The position numbers were made by a program, and so were the translations under genes. A stretch of 39,231 nucleotides of DNA. Origin: Phycisphaerales bacterium. Lineage in GTDB: Bacteria > Planctomycetota > Phycisphaerae > WQYP01. Where the stretch lies: NCBI GenBank assembly GCA_009781185.1, contig WQYP01000020.1:1-39231 (forward strand), read 5' to 3'. Positions within the stretch are counted from its first letter, which is position 1; each line of letters begins with the position of its first letter. Below are positions 23,357 through 31,440 of the stretch, piece after piece. The notes under the pieces were generated by a model. It saw nothing but the letters and a program-made list of their open reading frames with translations. It was not told where the DNA came from and did not search any database.

Positions 23357-23779
23357 TCAGTCCCATTTTAGGATGCCTTTGCCCCAAGCGTAAAGATACG
23401 CCACGAGGATGATCGCGATGAACGTGAGCATCGCGGCAAACAGGACACCGTAATGGATCGCGTAACCGGGACCGGCGAGGTTGAGAATATCGAACGCGTT
23501 TTTCGGAAAGATCGTCAGCCAGGGGATCAGGAACAGCACTTCCACTTCGAAGACGAGGAAAATCATGGCGATGAGGTAGAAGCGGACATTGAAGCGTTTT
23601 TTGGTATCGCCGATGGGCTCCACGCCGGACTCATAGGGCGATTCTTTCACTTGGCCCTTGCGTTTCGGGCCAAGGACCGTCGAGAGAATCACATTAAAAA
23701 CCGCAAACCCGGCCGCGATGAGAAACAGCAGCCCCAGCACAGCCCATTCATTATATTGCGGAGCACTCGCAAGCATCAT
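23357..23779 (-). CDS. nuoA: NADH-quinone oxidoreductase subunit A
   Basis: This is a small complex I membrane subunit of about 140 residues with three transmembrane segments (AVLGLLFLIAAGFAVFNVIL, VRFYLIAMIFLVFEVEVLFL and a C-terminal LFAAMLTFIAIILVAYLYAW). The loop KESPYESGVEP carries the conserved Cys-loop region (Ser here), and FEVE is the hallmark of NuoA. Starts at 23785 (GTG), 23779 or 23776 are all possible; ATG 23779 is taken. It is the first gene of the nuoAB pair. Confidence 0.94.
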   Translation of the reverse strand: MMLASAPQYNEWAVLGLLFLIAAGFAVFNVILSTVLGPKRKGQVKESPYESGVEPIGDTKKRFNVRFYLIAMIFLVFEVEVLFLIPWLTIFPKNAFDILNLAGPGYAIHYGVLFAAMLTFIAIILVAYLYAWGKGILKWD

Positions 23780-23842
23780 CACCACCTACGAACAAAGATT
23801 CGACCTCCCTCATTGTAGTAGATTGGTACCGCGACCGTTAGA

Positions 23843-23927
23843 GTGACAAGGTGAAGGGGTGACAAGGTGAAAAGGAGTCTCCTGTCACCCTGTCACCCCT
23901 TCACCTTGTCACCTTGTCACCTTGTCA
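23843..23927. repeat. tandem GTGACAAG hairpin
   Basis: 8-mers GTGACAAG/GTGAAGGG run from 23843 to 23880. Their complement, with three ACCTTGTC copies, runs from 23881 to 23927, making a nearly continuous hairpin. It lies between the divergent nuoA and PIG-L genes. Confidence 0.8.
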
Positions 23928-23961
23928 CTACCATACCCAAGTCATCACACAGGGAGCACAC

Positions 23962-24720
23962 ATGCGCCACATCGCTCTCACCCTTCTTGCTCATCCCGAC
24001 GATGCTGAGATTCTCTGCGGCGGCACGCTGATCCGCCTCGTTGCCGCGGGCTACGACATCCACATCGCCACCATGACCCCCGGCGACTGCGGGACCATGA
24101 AAACCGACGCATGGGACATCAGTTCCATCCGCACCAAAGAAGCCCGCAAAGCCGCCGCCACCATCGGGGCTACTTATCACTGCCTGGACGAACGCGACGG
24201 CTACGTCGTCTACGACAAACCTTCGCTCCACAAGGTCATCGAACTTTTCCGCCGCGTCGGACCGACTCTGGTCTTCACGCACACGCCGCTCGACTACATG
24301 ATGGACCACGTGCAAGCCGGCTTCCTTGCACGCGCCGCCAGTTTCATTTTCGGCGCCCCCAACATCTCCGTCACCCCCCTGCCGCCTGAGGCAAAAATCC
24401 CCCACCTCTACTACTGCGACCCGATCGAAGGCATTGATCCACTCGGCAACCGCGTCGCCGCCACTACGCATATTGACGTTACACAAGTCATGGACAAGAA
24501 GCTCGCCATGCTTTCCTGTCACGAAAGCCAGCGAGCCTGGCTCCGCGACCATCACGGCATGGACGAATACCTCGAATCCACCAAACGCGCCGCCGTCGCC
24601 CGCGGAAAAGAAATCAACGTCCAATATGCCGAAGGCTTCACCCAACATCGAGGGCACGCATATCCCGCAAACGACATCCTCCAGGAAACACTCGAAATCG
24701 TTAAATCGTCAAGTCGTTAA
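23962..24720 (+). CDS. PIG-L family deacetylase
   Basis: This 252-residue enzyme is of the LmbE/PIG-L type, which removes acetyl groups from N-acetylated sugars using zinc. The metal motif AHPDDAE is at residues 10-16 and the later His motif is in THTPLDYMMDHVQAG. AGGGAG precedes ATG 23962; an in-frame start at 23914 lies in the upstream hairpin. It is followed on the same strand by a glucosamine-6-phosphate-deaminase-like gene, suggesting deacetylation then deamination of an amino sugar. The final residues (VKSSSR) and the stop are encoded by the tandem 8-mer repeat at 24699-24772. Confidence 0.9.
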   Translation: MRHIALTLLAHPDDAEILCGGTLIRLVAAGYDIHIATMTPGDCGTMKTDAWDISSIRTKEARKAAATIGATYHCLDERDGYVVYDKPSLHKVIELFRRVGPTLVFTHTPLDYMMDHVQAGFLARAASFIFGAPNISVTPLPPEAKIPHLYYCDPIEGIDPLGNRVAATTHIDVTQVMDKKLAMLSCHESQRAWLRDHHGMDEYLESTKRAAVARGKEINVQYAEGFTQHRGHAYPANDILQETLEIVKSSSR

Positions 24721-24772
24721 GTCGTCAAGTCGACTTAACGATTCAACGATTTAACGACTTGACGACTTAACG
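24699..24772. repeat. tandem AAGTCGTT hairpin
   Basis: Left 8-mers (AAATCGTC, AAGTCGTT, AAGTCGTC) run from 24699 to 24732. The complementary CGACTTAA/CGATTTAA units run from 24731 to 24772. It overlaps the end of the PIG-L gene and supplies its stop codon. Confidence 0.8.
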
Positions 24773-24785
24773 AAAGGCCCCTCTC

Positions 24786-25751
24786 ATGCCAAAAGCCATC
24801 AACATGTTCACAACCATCAAAGGGTCTCTGCTCGAGAACTTTTATCCTCGCGGCTGGAACCTTGCCAAGCTTGACCGCTGCTGCACGCTGGGTCTCAAGG
24901 GCGTTACCAAGCGAGCCGCGTTCTGGAACAAGGATTTTTCGCCGGTCTGCGTGAAGGACGTCGCGGAGATGGACCGCCGCATGGGCGACGCCATTGCCGA
25001 CGAAATCGAAGCCTCCCGCAAAACCAACCGAGAGCTTGCCATCATCCTCCCCGTCGGCCCGATGGGCATGTACAAAACCGTCGTGGAACGTCTCAAGGCC
25101 AGCAACACCCAATGCGACCATGTCACCACGTTCAACATGGATGAGTGGTCTGACAAGTCCGGCAACACGATGCCCGGCAATCAGCCCGGCGGCTTCGAAC
25201 ACGCGATGGGCGAAGCCCTCTTCAAACCCCTCGGCAAACTCACGGTTCCGCCCAAGCAACGCAACTTTGCGGTCAAATCCAACCTTCCCACTTATCCGCA
25301 GAAAATTGCTGCTATCAAAAACAACGGCGGCAAGCTTGTCACCGTTTATGGCATTGGACGTGTCTTCCACATCGCATTCTGGGAACCGCAGCTTGCCGGG
25401 AAATTCACCACCGTGGCCGCATGGAAAAAACAAACCCACGGTCTGGGCGTCGCACTCCACCCACTCACCGTCGAACAAAACTCACTCCACAGCTTCAATA
25501 GCCGCTTCACGCTGATCCCCGCCTTCGCCAATACCATTGGCCCGGGCCTGTTCCTGCAGAGTGATTTTTGCATTGGCGGGGCTGACGGGGCCTATCCGGA
25601 GCGTGGTGCCATGTGGCAAGGCATGAGCCTCTGCGTCACCCTCCAGCACGGCCCTTCCATCTGGATCCCCTCGAGCTTCATGCCCACCATGCCCGGACGA
25701 CTCTTCTTCCTGCAACAACTCGCAGGACCGCTGACACCGGATGCACACTAA
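24786..25751 (+). CDS. glucosamine-6-phosphate deaminase-like protein
   Basis: This 321-residue protein is of the NagB/6-phosphogluconolactonase fold. The core motifs are LPVGPMGMYKTVVE (phosphate-binding loop), TTFNMDEWSD (with the acid of the active site), VTVYGIGRVFHIAFWEP and a C-terminal HGPSIWIPSSFMPTMPG. In classic NagB the central motif is GIGxDGHIAFNEP; here D-G is replaced by V-F and N by W, although the His is kept. It may act on a different sugar or have lost the ring-opening acid. It fits downstream of the PIG-L deacetylase. AAGG near 24772 is the probable ribosome-binding site. The pathway is inferred. Confidence 0.8.
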   Translation: MPKAINMFTTIKGSLLENFYPRGWNLAKLDRCCTLGLKGVTKRAAFWNKDFSPVCVKDVAEMDRRMGDAIADEIEASRKTNRELAIILPVGPMGMYKTVVERLKASNTQCDHVTTFNMDEWSDKSGNTMPGNQPGGFEHAMGEALFKPLGKLTVPPKQRNFAVKSNLPTYPQKIAAIKNNGGKLVTVYGIGRVFHIAFWEPQLAGKFTTVAAWKKQTHGLGVALHPLTVEQNSLHSFNSRFTLIPAFANTIGPGLFLQSDFCIGGADGAYPERGAMWQGMSLCVTLQHGPSIWIPSSFMPTMPGRLFFLQQLAGPLTPDAH

Positions 25752-25764
25752 GAAAAGGGCACGT

Positions 25765-25860
25765 GAAGAAGCCAGAAGCCAGAAGCCAGTAGCCAGAAGG
25801 TTTCGAGTTTTCGGCCGATTCAAAACTTCTGGCTTCTGGCTTCCAGTTTCTGGCTTCTTC
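25765..25860. repeat. tandem AGAAGCC hairpin
   Basis: Left 7-mers AGAAGCC repeat from 25765 to 25800. The complementary GGCTTCT units run from 25825 to 25860, around a loop containing TTTCGAGTTTTCGGCC. A shorter relative is at 23287-23353. It lies between two catabolic genes on the same strand. Confidence 0.8.
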
Positions 25861-25876
25861 CCCCAAGGAGGCGAAC

Positions 25877-26719
25877 ATGATTAAATCCATCAGCTATTGG
25901 TCCCTGCAAAACGGTCTCGAAGGCACGGGGCCGATCGAAGAATCTCTGCTTCAGGCCAAGTCGCACAACTTCAAAGGCGTGGAACTCGCCATCGCGGAAA
26001 CGGGCGTGCTTACTCCCGGCAGCGATGAAGCCACGTGCCGACGCTACCGCAGCCTGGGTGAAAAACACGGCATGGCTATCGAAACCCTCGCCAGCGGCAT
26101 GACGTGGGGGTGCTCACCCTCTGATCTCGATCCCGCCGTCCGCCGGAAATCGATCGACCTGCACAAAGCCGCCATCCAACGCGCCGCGTGGCTGGGGGCC
26201 AAGTCGATGCTCTTCATCCCCGGCGCCATCCGCATCCCCTGGGTCCCCACCTACAAACAAGTCCCCTACCAGCAAGCACTCGAATGGGCCCGTCACGCCG
26301 TCCAGGCGCTCGCCCCGATCGCCCAGCAAAACAAAATCGAACTCTGCCTCGAGATCGTCTGGAACGGGATGTTCTACTCCCCCGTCGAATTTGCCGCCTT
26401 CGTCGACTCCTTCCAGTCCGACTGGGTTGGCGTCTATTTCGACGTCGGCAACGTCATGGGCTTCGAACAGGATCCCGCCCACTGGATCGACTACCTCGGC
26501 AAACGCATCCGCCGCGTCCACCTCAAAGATTTCAAACGCGACCTCCGCAACATGTCCGGCTTCTGCGACCTCCTGGCCGGCGACGTCAATTGGCCCGAAG
26601 TGATGAAATCCCTCAAAGCCATCCATTACAACAAAACCCTCGTCGCCGAAATGATCCCCGCCGACGACGCCATCCTTGCCAAAACCTCCGCCGCCCTCGA
26701 CAAAATCATGAGCCTGTAA
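25877..26719 (+). CDS. sugar phosphate isomerase/epimerase (AP endonuclease 2 fold TIM barrel)
   Basis: This 280-residue protein is of the xylose-isomerase-like TIM-barrel family. Segments are SISYWSLQNGLEG, KGVELAIAETGVL, AWLGAKSMLFIPGAIR, IELCLEIVWNGMFYSP, VGVYFDVGNVM and IRRVHLKDFKRD, with Glu, Asp and His residues in the usual metal positions. A strong ribosome-binding site, AAGGAGG, lies 7 nt before ATG 25877. Such enzymes isomerise or epimerise sugars and inositols. Its place after the deacetylase and deaminase-like genes and before an oxidoreductase suggests one catabolic operon. Confidence 0.9.
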   Translation: MIKSISYWSLQNGLEGTGPIEESLLQAKSHNFKGVELAIAETGVLTPGSDEATCRRYRSLGEKHGMAIETLASGMTWGCSPSDLDPAVRRKSIDLHKAAIQRAAWLGAKSMLFIPGAIRIPWVPTYKQVPYQQALEWARHAVQALAPIAQQNKIELCLEIVWNGMFYSPVEFAAFVDSFQSDWVGVYFDVGNVMGFEQDPAHWIDYLGKRIRRVHLKDFKRDLRNMSGFCDLLAGDVNWPEVMKSLKAIHYNKTLVAEMIPADDAILAKTSAALDKIMSL

Positions 26720-26762
26720 GGCGGGCGGCGCGGTATACTGGCGCCATCCGGGAGTGTGCCGC

Positions 26763-26801
26763 ATGGCGAAAAAGCGAGTTTATGTCGAGACTTCGGTATG
26801 A
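26763..26801 (+). pseudogene. remnant of a PIN-domain toxin gene
   Basis: ATG 26763 opens MAKKRVYVETSV and stops at once (TGA 26799-26801). The twelve residues match the usual N-terminus of PIN-domain toxins (MAKxRVYxETS..), where the Glu/Thr lie next to the first metal-binding acid. The remaining 120 or so residues expected are missing, as if an internal deletion joined the start directly to the following small gene. TATACT upstream could be the old promoter. Confidence 0.5.
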
Positions 26802-27052
26802 AGAACGTGAAGAAAAATATTTATGCCGACATGGACCCGATTGAGGAGATTCGTGCCATTCGCGAAAAACTCAATCGTAGATTTCCGACGGCCCAAAAGC
26901 TTGTCGAATACATATGGAAAAAGTATCCGAACTCCAGACCGGAAAACTGGTCACCGGAATCGCAGCCGAAGAGCCGCCGGCTTGTGGCGAAAAAGCCAAA
27001 ACGTACCGCTACGCGCCGTCGTAAAACCTCAGCTCACGACTTAACGACTTAA
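26798..27052 (+). CDS. small antitoxin-like protein
   Basis: This 84-codon gene overlaps the remnant stop as ATGA. The central part, DPIEEIRAIREKLNRRFPTAQKL, resembles the small partner proteins that follow PIN toxins in planctomycetes and cyanobacteria (DPIVEEVR..), by memory and not by search. The C-terminal third is basic and low complexity (KKPKRTATRRRKT), and the last codons and stop fall in the tandem ACGACTTA repeat. With its toxin gone it may be inert. Function is inferred. Confidence 0.45.
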   Translation: MKNVKKNIYADMDPIEEIRAIREKLNRRFPTAQKLVEYIWKKYPNSRPENWSPESQPKSRRLVAKKPKRTATRRRKTSAHDLTT

Positions 27053-27090
27053 CGACTTAACGACTTAACGACTTGGCGATTTAACGATTT
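27036..27090. repeat. one-armed ACGACTTA tandem repeat
   Basis: Five copies of ACGACTTA in direct order, ending in variants, and no complementary arm nearby. It is the same 8-mer family as 24699-24772 and supplies the stop of the preceding gene. Confidence 0.75.
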
Positions 27091-27120
27091 ATCGCAGGCG
27101 GAAGAAAATAACGAGAGTTA

Positions 27121-27150
27121 ATCCCGGCTAAAGCCGGGGCTATATGGGTT
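27121..27150. repeat. CCCGGCTAAAGCCGGGGCTATATGG repeat
   Basis: CCCGGCT and AGCCGGG form a tight stem, followed by GCTATATGGGTT. The repeat lies just ahead of the oxidoreductase start. Confidence 0.75.
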
Positions 27151-27167
27151 AAGAATTGGAGCACACC

Positions 27168-28175
27168 ATGCAACGTATCGGTATCATCGGCCTGGGCATG
27201 ATGGGTCGCACTCACTACGAAGCCTACAGCAAACTGCCAAACGCACAGGTCGCCGCCATTTGCGATATCAATCCCAGGCGAGCCGCGGGCGATCTCAGCG
27301 GTACCGGTGGCAATGTCCTCCAGGGCGGGCTGCAACAACTCCCCATGGACCGCATCGTCGGGCTGCGCGACTACCGCGATCTGCTTAAACGCACAGATAT
27401 CGACATTGTTGACATCTGCGTTCCCACGCCGTGGCACGCCGAGCTGGTTGTCGCGGCCCTCGCCGCCGGCAAGCACGTCGTCTCGGAGAAGCCGCTCGCT
27501 CGTACCATTGAGCAGGGCGAGCAGATCGCCGCCGCCGTTGCTAAAGCCAAAACGTTTCACATGCCTGCGATGTGCCTGCGATTCTGGCCGCAATGGGCGT
27601 GGCTTAAGGAAGCGATCGCCGGCGGTCGCTATGGGGCCGTCAAATCCGCCACCTTCCGCCGCTTCGCCACGCCGCTGTCGAACTGGTACACCGACGGCAA
27701 GCAGTCCGGCGGCGCCATCCTCGACCTCCACGTGCATGATGTTGATTTCGTCAACCATCTCTTCGGCACACCCCGCGCCGTCATGGCTCGCGGACACCGC
27801 GATTACTCCGGCGAAATCGACCACGTCTCAACCATCTACCTCTACGACAACGTCCCCCTCGTCACCGCCGAAGGCGGATGGTGCATGTCCGAAAACTTCC
27901 CCTTCCGCATGCAGTTCACCGTCAACTTCCAAAAAGCCACCGCCGACTACGACCTCGCACGACCCGATACCCTCGTCGTCTACCAGAACGGCAAAACCAC
28001 GCCGATCCCCTGCGCCAAGGAACACGGCTACGACGCCGAACTCCGCTACTTCGTCAACTGCATCGAGCAAAACAAACGCCCCACGGTAGTAACTGCCGCC
28101 GACGGAGTCGCGGCGCTTAAAATCGTCGACGCTGAAAACCGCTCCATCGCCAGCCAACAAATCGTCCGACTGTAA
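27168..28175 (+). CDS. Gfo/Idh/MocA family oxidoreductase
   Basis: This 335-residue NAD(P)-dependent sugar oxidoreductase has the N-terminal Rossmann motif IGIIGLGMMGRTH, AICDINP, the segment DIVDICVPTPWHAELV and the family's EKP motif in VVSEKPLART. A C-terminal alpha/beta domain carries GGAILDLHVHDVDFVNHLFG, with the His pair near the active site. GGAG precedes ATG 27168; a TTG at 27156 is possible. Together with the preceding isomerase it could oxidise or rearrange a sugar or inositol. It ends just before the palindrome at 28182-28246. Confidence 0.93.
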   Translation: MQRIGIIGLGMMGRTHYEAYSKLPNAQVAAICDINPRRAAGDLSGTGGNVLQGGLQQLPMDRIVGLRDYRDLLKRTDIDIVDICVPTPWHAELVVAALAAGKHVVSEKPLARTIEQGEQIAAAVAKAKTFHMPAMCLRFWPQWAWLKEAIAGGRYGAVKSATFRRFATPLSNWYTDGKQSGGAILDLHVHDVDFVNHLFGTPRAVMARGHRDYSGEIDHVSTIYLYDNVPLVTAEGGWCMSENFPFRMQFTVNFQKATADYDLARPDTLVVYQNGKTTPIPCAKEHGYDAELRYFVNCIEQNKRPTVVTAADGVAALKIVDAENRSIASQQIVRL

Positions 28176-28181
28176 AAGACA

Positions 28182-28246
28182 ATCAGAGCTGCGAGCGTAA
28201 GCTCGCCCCGTCCGATGCGAAGCGAGCTTACGCTCGCAGCTCTGAT
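28182..28246. repeat. perfect 25-bp palindrome (TCAGAGC..CGTAAG family)
   Basis: The arms 28182-28206 and 28222-28246 are exactly complementary around a 15-nt loop. It lies between convergent gene ends and could serve as a bidirectional terminator. Confidence 0.85.
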
Positions 28247-28247
28247 G

Positions 28248-29009
28248 TTATTTTTTCACGATCAAGAACACCCCCAGCGCCTCCGGCATATGAAAACTCA
28301 CCTTATGCCCTCGCAAATCCGCCCACGAAATCCAATGCGAGATCAGCTTCCCATCACTCCCCCCCCCCATCCGCTCCAGGTCCGCCCGAAACAGCCCCAC
28401 CGGCAGCCCATTCTCCGGCATCCCAATCGCCCGCAACGTCTTAAGCGGAATGCTCCCCGTGACGCTATAAAAACCCTCCCCCCGCGTCGCCGCCACCTTC
28501 AGCCCCTCGCAGTCCCACGAATGATCAAACTTTCTCGCTCCGACCTCTCCCACTCCCTTGAAATCATGCACACGACCCAACGCATCTATCTCAATACAAT
28601 AATAGCTCTTCATCTCCCAGTCCGGCGAAAAGTAAATCTCCACGCGATCTTCAGCATTCAGTGTATTCTTGCCGCTCCATTTCTCCACGATCGCCGGCGT
28701 TGCTTCCCATGCTTTGTAGCCAAAGTAGAGGTTCTCCGAATCGCAAAAAACGCGAAACTCCGTCCGTTGTGGCGTTACCCCCGCCTCCCACGGCAATGTA
28801 AAATCGCTGAGCAATTGGCATTGCTGCCACACCGGCTCATCCATCCGCCCGTCGATTTTCACCTCCGCCTTCGCCACGCGAATCACAGAATACACCTTCC
28901 GTCCCTCCGGTGCTTGAACCCGCTCCGGCCCGGCATCCCGCCCAACCTTCGCACCAACACATCCGCAAATCAAAGCACCAACAATTGCCAAAATACCCAT
29001 CTTCAACAT
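28248..29009 (-). CDS. lipoprotein with CBM9/DOMON-like carbohydrate-binding domain
   Basis: This 253-residue predicted lipoprotein has the signal MLKMGILAIVGALICGC, ending in a lipobox-like ALICGC. The rest resembles the carbohydrate-binding family 9 fold found in many planctomycete and Bacteroidetes proteins. Motifs are KIDGRMDEPVWQQCQLL, SENLYFGYKAWE, DRVEIYFSP, YYCIEIDALGRVHD and GFYSVTGSIPLKTL. The start is ATG 29009 or 29000; GGAGG lies just upstream of both. It sits beside the catabolic genes and may bind a sugar at the cell surface. No hydrolase domain is present. Confidence 0.82.
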   Translation of the reverse strand: MLKMGILAIVGALICGCVGAKVGRDAGPERVQAPEGRKVYSVIRVAKAEVKIDGRMDEPVWQQCQLLSDFTLPWEAGVTPQRTEFRVFCDSENLYFGYKAWEATPAIVEKWSGKNTLNAEDRVEIYFSPDWEMKSYYCIEIDALGRVHDFKGVGEVGARKFDHSWDCEGLKVAATRGEGFYSVTGSIPLKTLRAIGMPENGLPVGLFRADLERMGGGSDGKLISHWISWADLRGHKVSFHMPEALGVFLIVKK

Positions 29010-29062
29010 ACCTCCATTCCTCCCTGTCTGTGGCTGGCCGTGTCTGTCTGTGGCCAATTGAC

Positions 29063-30118
29063 TCAGAAAACACCGTAAGCACGAGCCTCGTCATACATGG
29101 CAAGAATATTCTCAATCGGCGTCACGGGTTGAAGATTATGGCAGGGCGCAAGGATGTAGCCGGTTCGATCAGAAGCGAGCGTGTCGATGAGGAGTCGCAC
29201 TTCCGCCCGGACCTGGTCCGGAGTCCCGTGCGGCAAAGTCTCCTGATTGTCCACACCACCATGGAAACATATCTTCTGCCCAAAATCTTTTTTCAAACCC
29301 GCGAGTGCCATGCCCGGACATCGCCATTGAATGGGATTGAGAATATTGATGCCGTCCGCGACGAGGTCCGGGAGAAACGAACGAATGGCCCCGTCATCGT
29401 GGTGAAAAACCTTGATATTGAATTCATGGCATAGATTGATAAATCGCTGATGATGCGGACGATAGAAGCTGCGATAGGTATCCAGGGAAATCATAGGCCC
29501 GGTCTGAGTGCCCAGATCATCCGTGACCTGGGCGACGTCGATAAGCCCGCGGCAAGCCTCAAACATGCGGCGATGATGCTCGTAAAAAAAGTCGCAAATT
29601 CGGCCAAGAAGATGGTGCGTGAACTCGGGATCTTCGATCGGGTCCATGAGCGACTGTTCCAAACCGCGGAGGAGGTTATGGAAGTAGAACGGAGCCATGT
29701 ACCCGCACATCACCAGTCGCTGGGAATGCTTGGCGGCCGCATCCATGCGCATGCCCGAATAATCAAACCAATCCGTCGAGGGCCAGCGGTATTTCTCCAG
29801 GTCGTCGATGGTGCGCGCATGGGCAAGCGGGAAGAAGCATTGTTCGTTGTAGGAGCCTGTGCCGTAGTTGACCTTGATATGCCGCATGCCCCACATATTT
29901 TCGGTGGCGCCGTCGGAGTGAGTAGGGAGGGCCGGTCCGACATAGGCGGCGTTGACGGTAGCGAAGCCATCAATACTAAGTGAATCATAGATATCAGCAT
30001 TTGATCCGAAATGAGCCTGGAGTTTTTGGAAGACTTCCGGGGTAGCCCAGATATCCAGCGGGACGCGATCGAGCGGTTGATGATTGATGGCAGCGAGCAT
30101 GCGAAGGCGTGGCGTCAT
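29063..30118 (-). CDS. UroD-superfamily protein (2 of 5)
   Basis: This 351-residue protein has the opening MTPRLRMLAAINHQPLDRVPLDIW and the barrel segments GPMISLDTYRSFYRP, VFHHDDGAIRSFLPDLV, NPIQWRCPGM, CFHGGVDNQETLPHGTP and LAPCHNLQPVTPIENILAM. These are typical of the methyltransferase-like branch rather than of true heme UroD. The metal position that reads HxCG in MtaA/CmuA-type enzymes is HDDG here. GAGGA lies 6 nt before ATG 30118. It is divergent from its nearest relative at 30241. The substrate is unknown. Confidence 0.88.
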   Translation of the reverse strand: MTPRLRMLAAINHQPLDRVPLDIWATPEVFQKLQAHFGSNADIYDSLSIDGFATVNAAYVGPALPTHSDGATENMWGMRHIKVNYGTGSYNEQCFFPLAHARTIDDLEKYRWPSTDWFDYSGMRMDAAAKHSQRLVMCGYMAPFYFHNLLRGLEQSLMDPIEDPEFTHHLLGRICDFFYEHHRRMFEACRGLIDVAQVTDDLGTQTGPMISLDTYRSFYRPHHQRFINLCHEFNIKVFHHDDGAIRSFLPDLVADGINILNPIQWRCPGMALAGLKKDFGQKICFHGGVDNQETLPHGTPDQVRAEVRLLIDTLASDRTGYILAPCHNLQPVTPIENILAMYDEARAYGVF

Positions 30119-30167
30119 AATAGTCCTCAGAAAATGCTTGCCACAATTGTATATTGCCAAACACGAA

Positions 30168-30195
30168 TCGCAATCTTACGATTGCGACTCTGATC
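30168..30195. repeat. half copy of the TCAGAGC palindrome family
   Basis: TCGCAATCTTACGATTGCGA forms a small hairpin of its own, followed by CTCTGATC. It lies between two divergent UroD-family genes. Confidence 0.6.
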
Positions 30196-30240
30196 ATTTG
30201 CGTTCCTGAATGACTCTTGAATCACGTGGGAGATCGCAGC

Positions 30241-31440
30241 ATGCCCGCAAACTCCGAACTGTCGCACCGTGAACGGGTGCTCCTGGCGCTTGATCGTCAG
30301 CCGACCGACCGCATTCCCATCGCGATGGTTTGCTCCGCGATTAATCCGCCTGCCCACAAAGCTTTCGAGACTTATCTCCGTGAGCATCGCAACATTTCTG
30401 TGGATGATTATCTCAAGCCGTTGATCGATATTCGGCGTATCGGTCCCCGCTACGTCGGACCACAGCTTCCACAAGGCACGGACATCTGGGGCGTCCATCG
30501 TTCGCCCACCAGCTACGGTTCCGGCAGTTACGATGAGATCGATCACTATCCGCTGGCGAAGGCCGCGAACATACAGGACGTCCTCGATTATTCCTGGCCC
30601 ACGCCGGCCGTTTTCGACGTCTCCGTCATGCCGCAATGCATCGCCGACGCCAACAAAGACGGGGAGCAAGGCGGCGGCGAATACTGCCTCATGATCTCCA
30701 ACGGAAACATCTTCGAAAGCGCCTGGTACATGCGCGGCTTCGAACAGATCTTCGTCGACCTCGTCGAACAGCCCGATCTCGTACACGTCATCTTTGAAAA
30801 GCTTACATGCTTCTGGATCGAACACTTCCGCCGAATCCTCACCGCCTCGAAAGGCAGAATCGATCTCGTCTTCACCGGCGACGACATCGGCGGACAACAA
30901 GGCCTTCTCATGTCCCTGGCTACATGGAAAGAGCACATCAAGCCGTACCACGTCCGCCTCAACCAGGCCATCCACGAATTCGGCGCCCGTGTCATCTATC
31001 ATTCCGACGGTTCGATCATGGACGCCGTGCCGGAACTCATCGACATGGGTATCGACATCCTCCAGGCCCTGCAGTTTGACGCCCACGGCATGGACTCCGC
31101 AAAACTCAAAACCCTCTACGGCGACCGACTCGGCTTCCAGGGCGGCATCAGCGTCCAGAAAACCCTCCCCTTCGGTACACCCGGCGACGTGCGAAACGAA
31201 GTCCTCGACCGCGTCGCCATCCTGGGCAAAAACGGCGGCTACATCCTCGGCCCATCCCACGCGATCCAAGCTGGTACCCCCCCGCAAAACATCCTCGCCC
31301 TCTTCGACACCGCCGCCACAGCTCCACTGAATTTCAGCTCCACTCCATCAACTTATCCACCCACTCCCGCGCATAGCGTTCCACCTCCATCGGGAAAAGC
31401 CGCGGCAGATGCACGCCCGGCCCGATCCCCGTACGCTTGA
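30241..31440 (+). CDS. UroD-superfamily protein (3 of 5)
   Basis: This 399-residue protein opens HRERVLLALDRQPTDRIPIAM and carries DIWGVHRSPTSYGSGSYDE, IDLVFTGDDIGGQQG, VIYHSDGSIMDAVPELIDMG, QALQFDAHGMD, GFQGGISVQKTLPFGTP and ILGPSHAIQAGTPPQNILALFD. It is clearly the closest relative of the divergent gene at 29063. GGGAG lies 8 nt before ATG 30241; an upstream TTG (30217) is less likely. After LFDTAAT the normal family end is passed and a Pro/Ala/Ser-rich tail of about 35 residues runs antisense over the end of the next gene, so the true stop may have been lost. Confidence 0.88.
   Translation: MPANSELSHRERVLLALDRQPTDRIPIAMVCSAINPPAHKAFETYLREHRNISVDDYLKPLIDIRRIGPRYVGPQLPQGTDIWGVHRSPTSYGSGSYDEIDHYPLAKAANIQDVLDYSWPTPAVFDVSVMPQCIADANKDGEQGGGEYCLMISNGNIFESAWYMRGFEQIFVDLVEQPDLVHVIFEKLTCFWIEHFRRILTASKGRIDLVFTGDDIGGQQGLLMSLATWKEHIKPYHVRLNQAIHEFGARVIYHSDGSIMDAVPELIDMGIDILQALQFDAHGMDSAKLKTLYGDRLGFQGGISVQKTLPFGTPGDVRNEVLDRVAILGKNGGYILGPSHAIQAGTPPQNILALFDTAATAPLNFSSTPSTYPPTPAHSVPPPSGKAAADARPARSPYA

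Noticed and set aside
27036..27090. Tandem ACGACTTA array as a CRISPR
   Set aside because: Units are contiguous 8-mers with no spacers and no cas genes nearby.
29450..29983. 177-codon plus-strand frame
   Set aside because: Antisense to a clear UroD-family gene.
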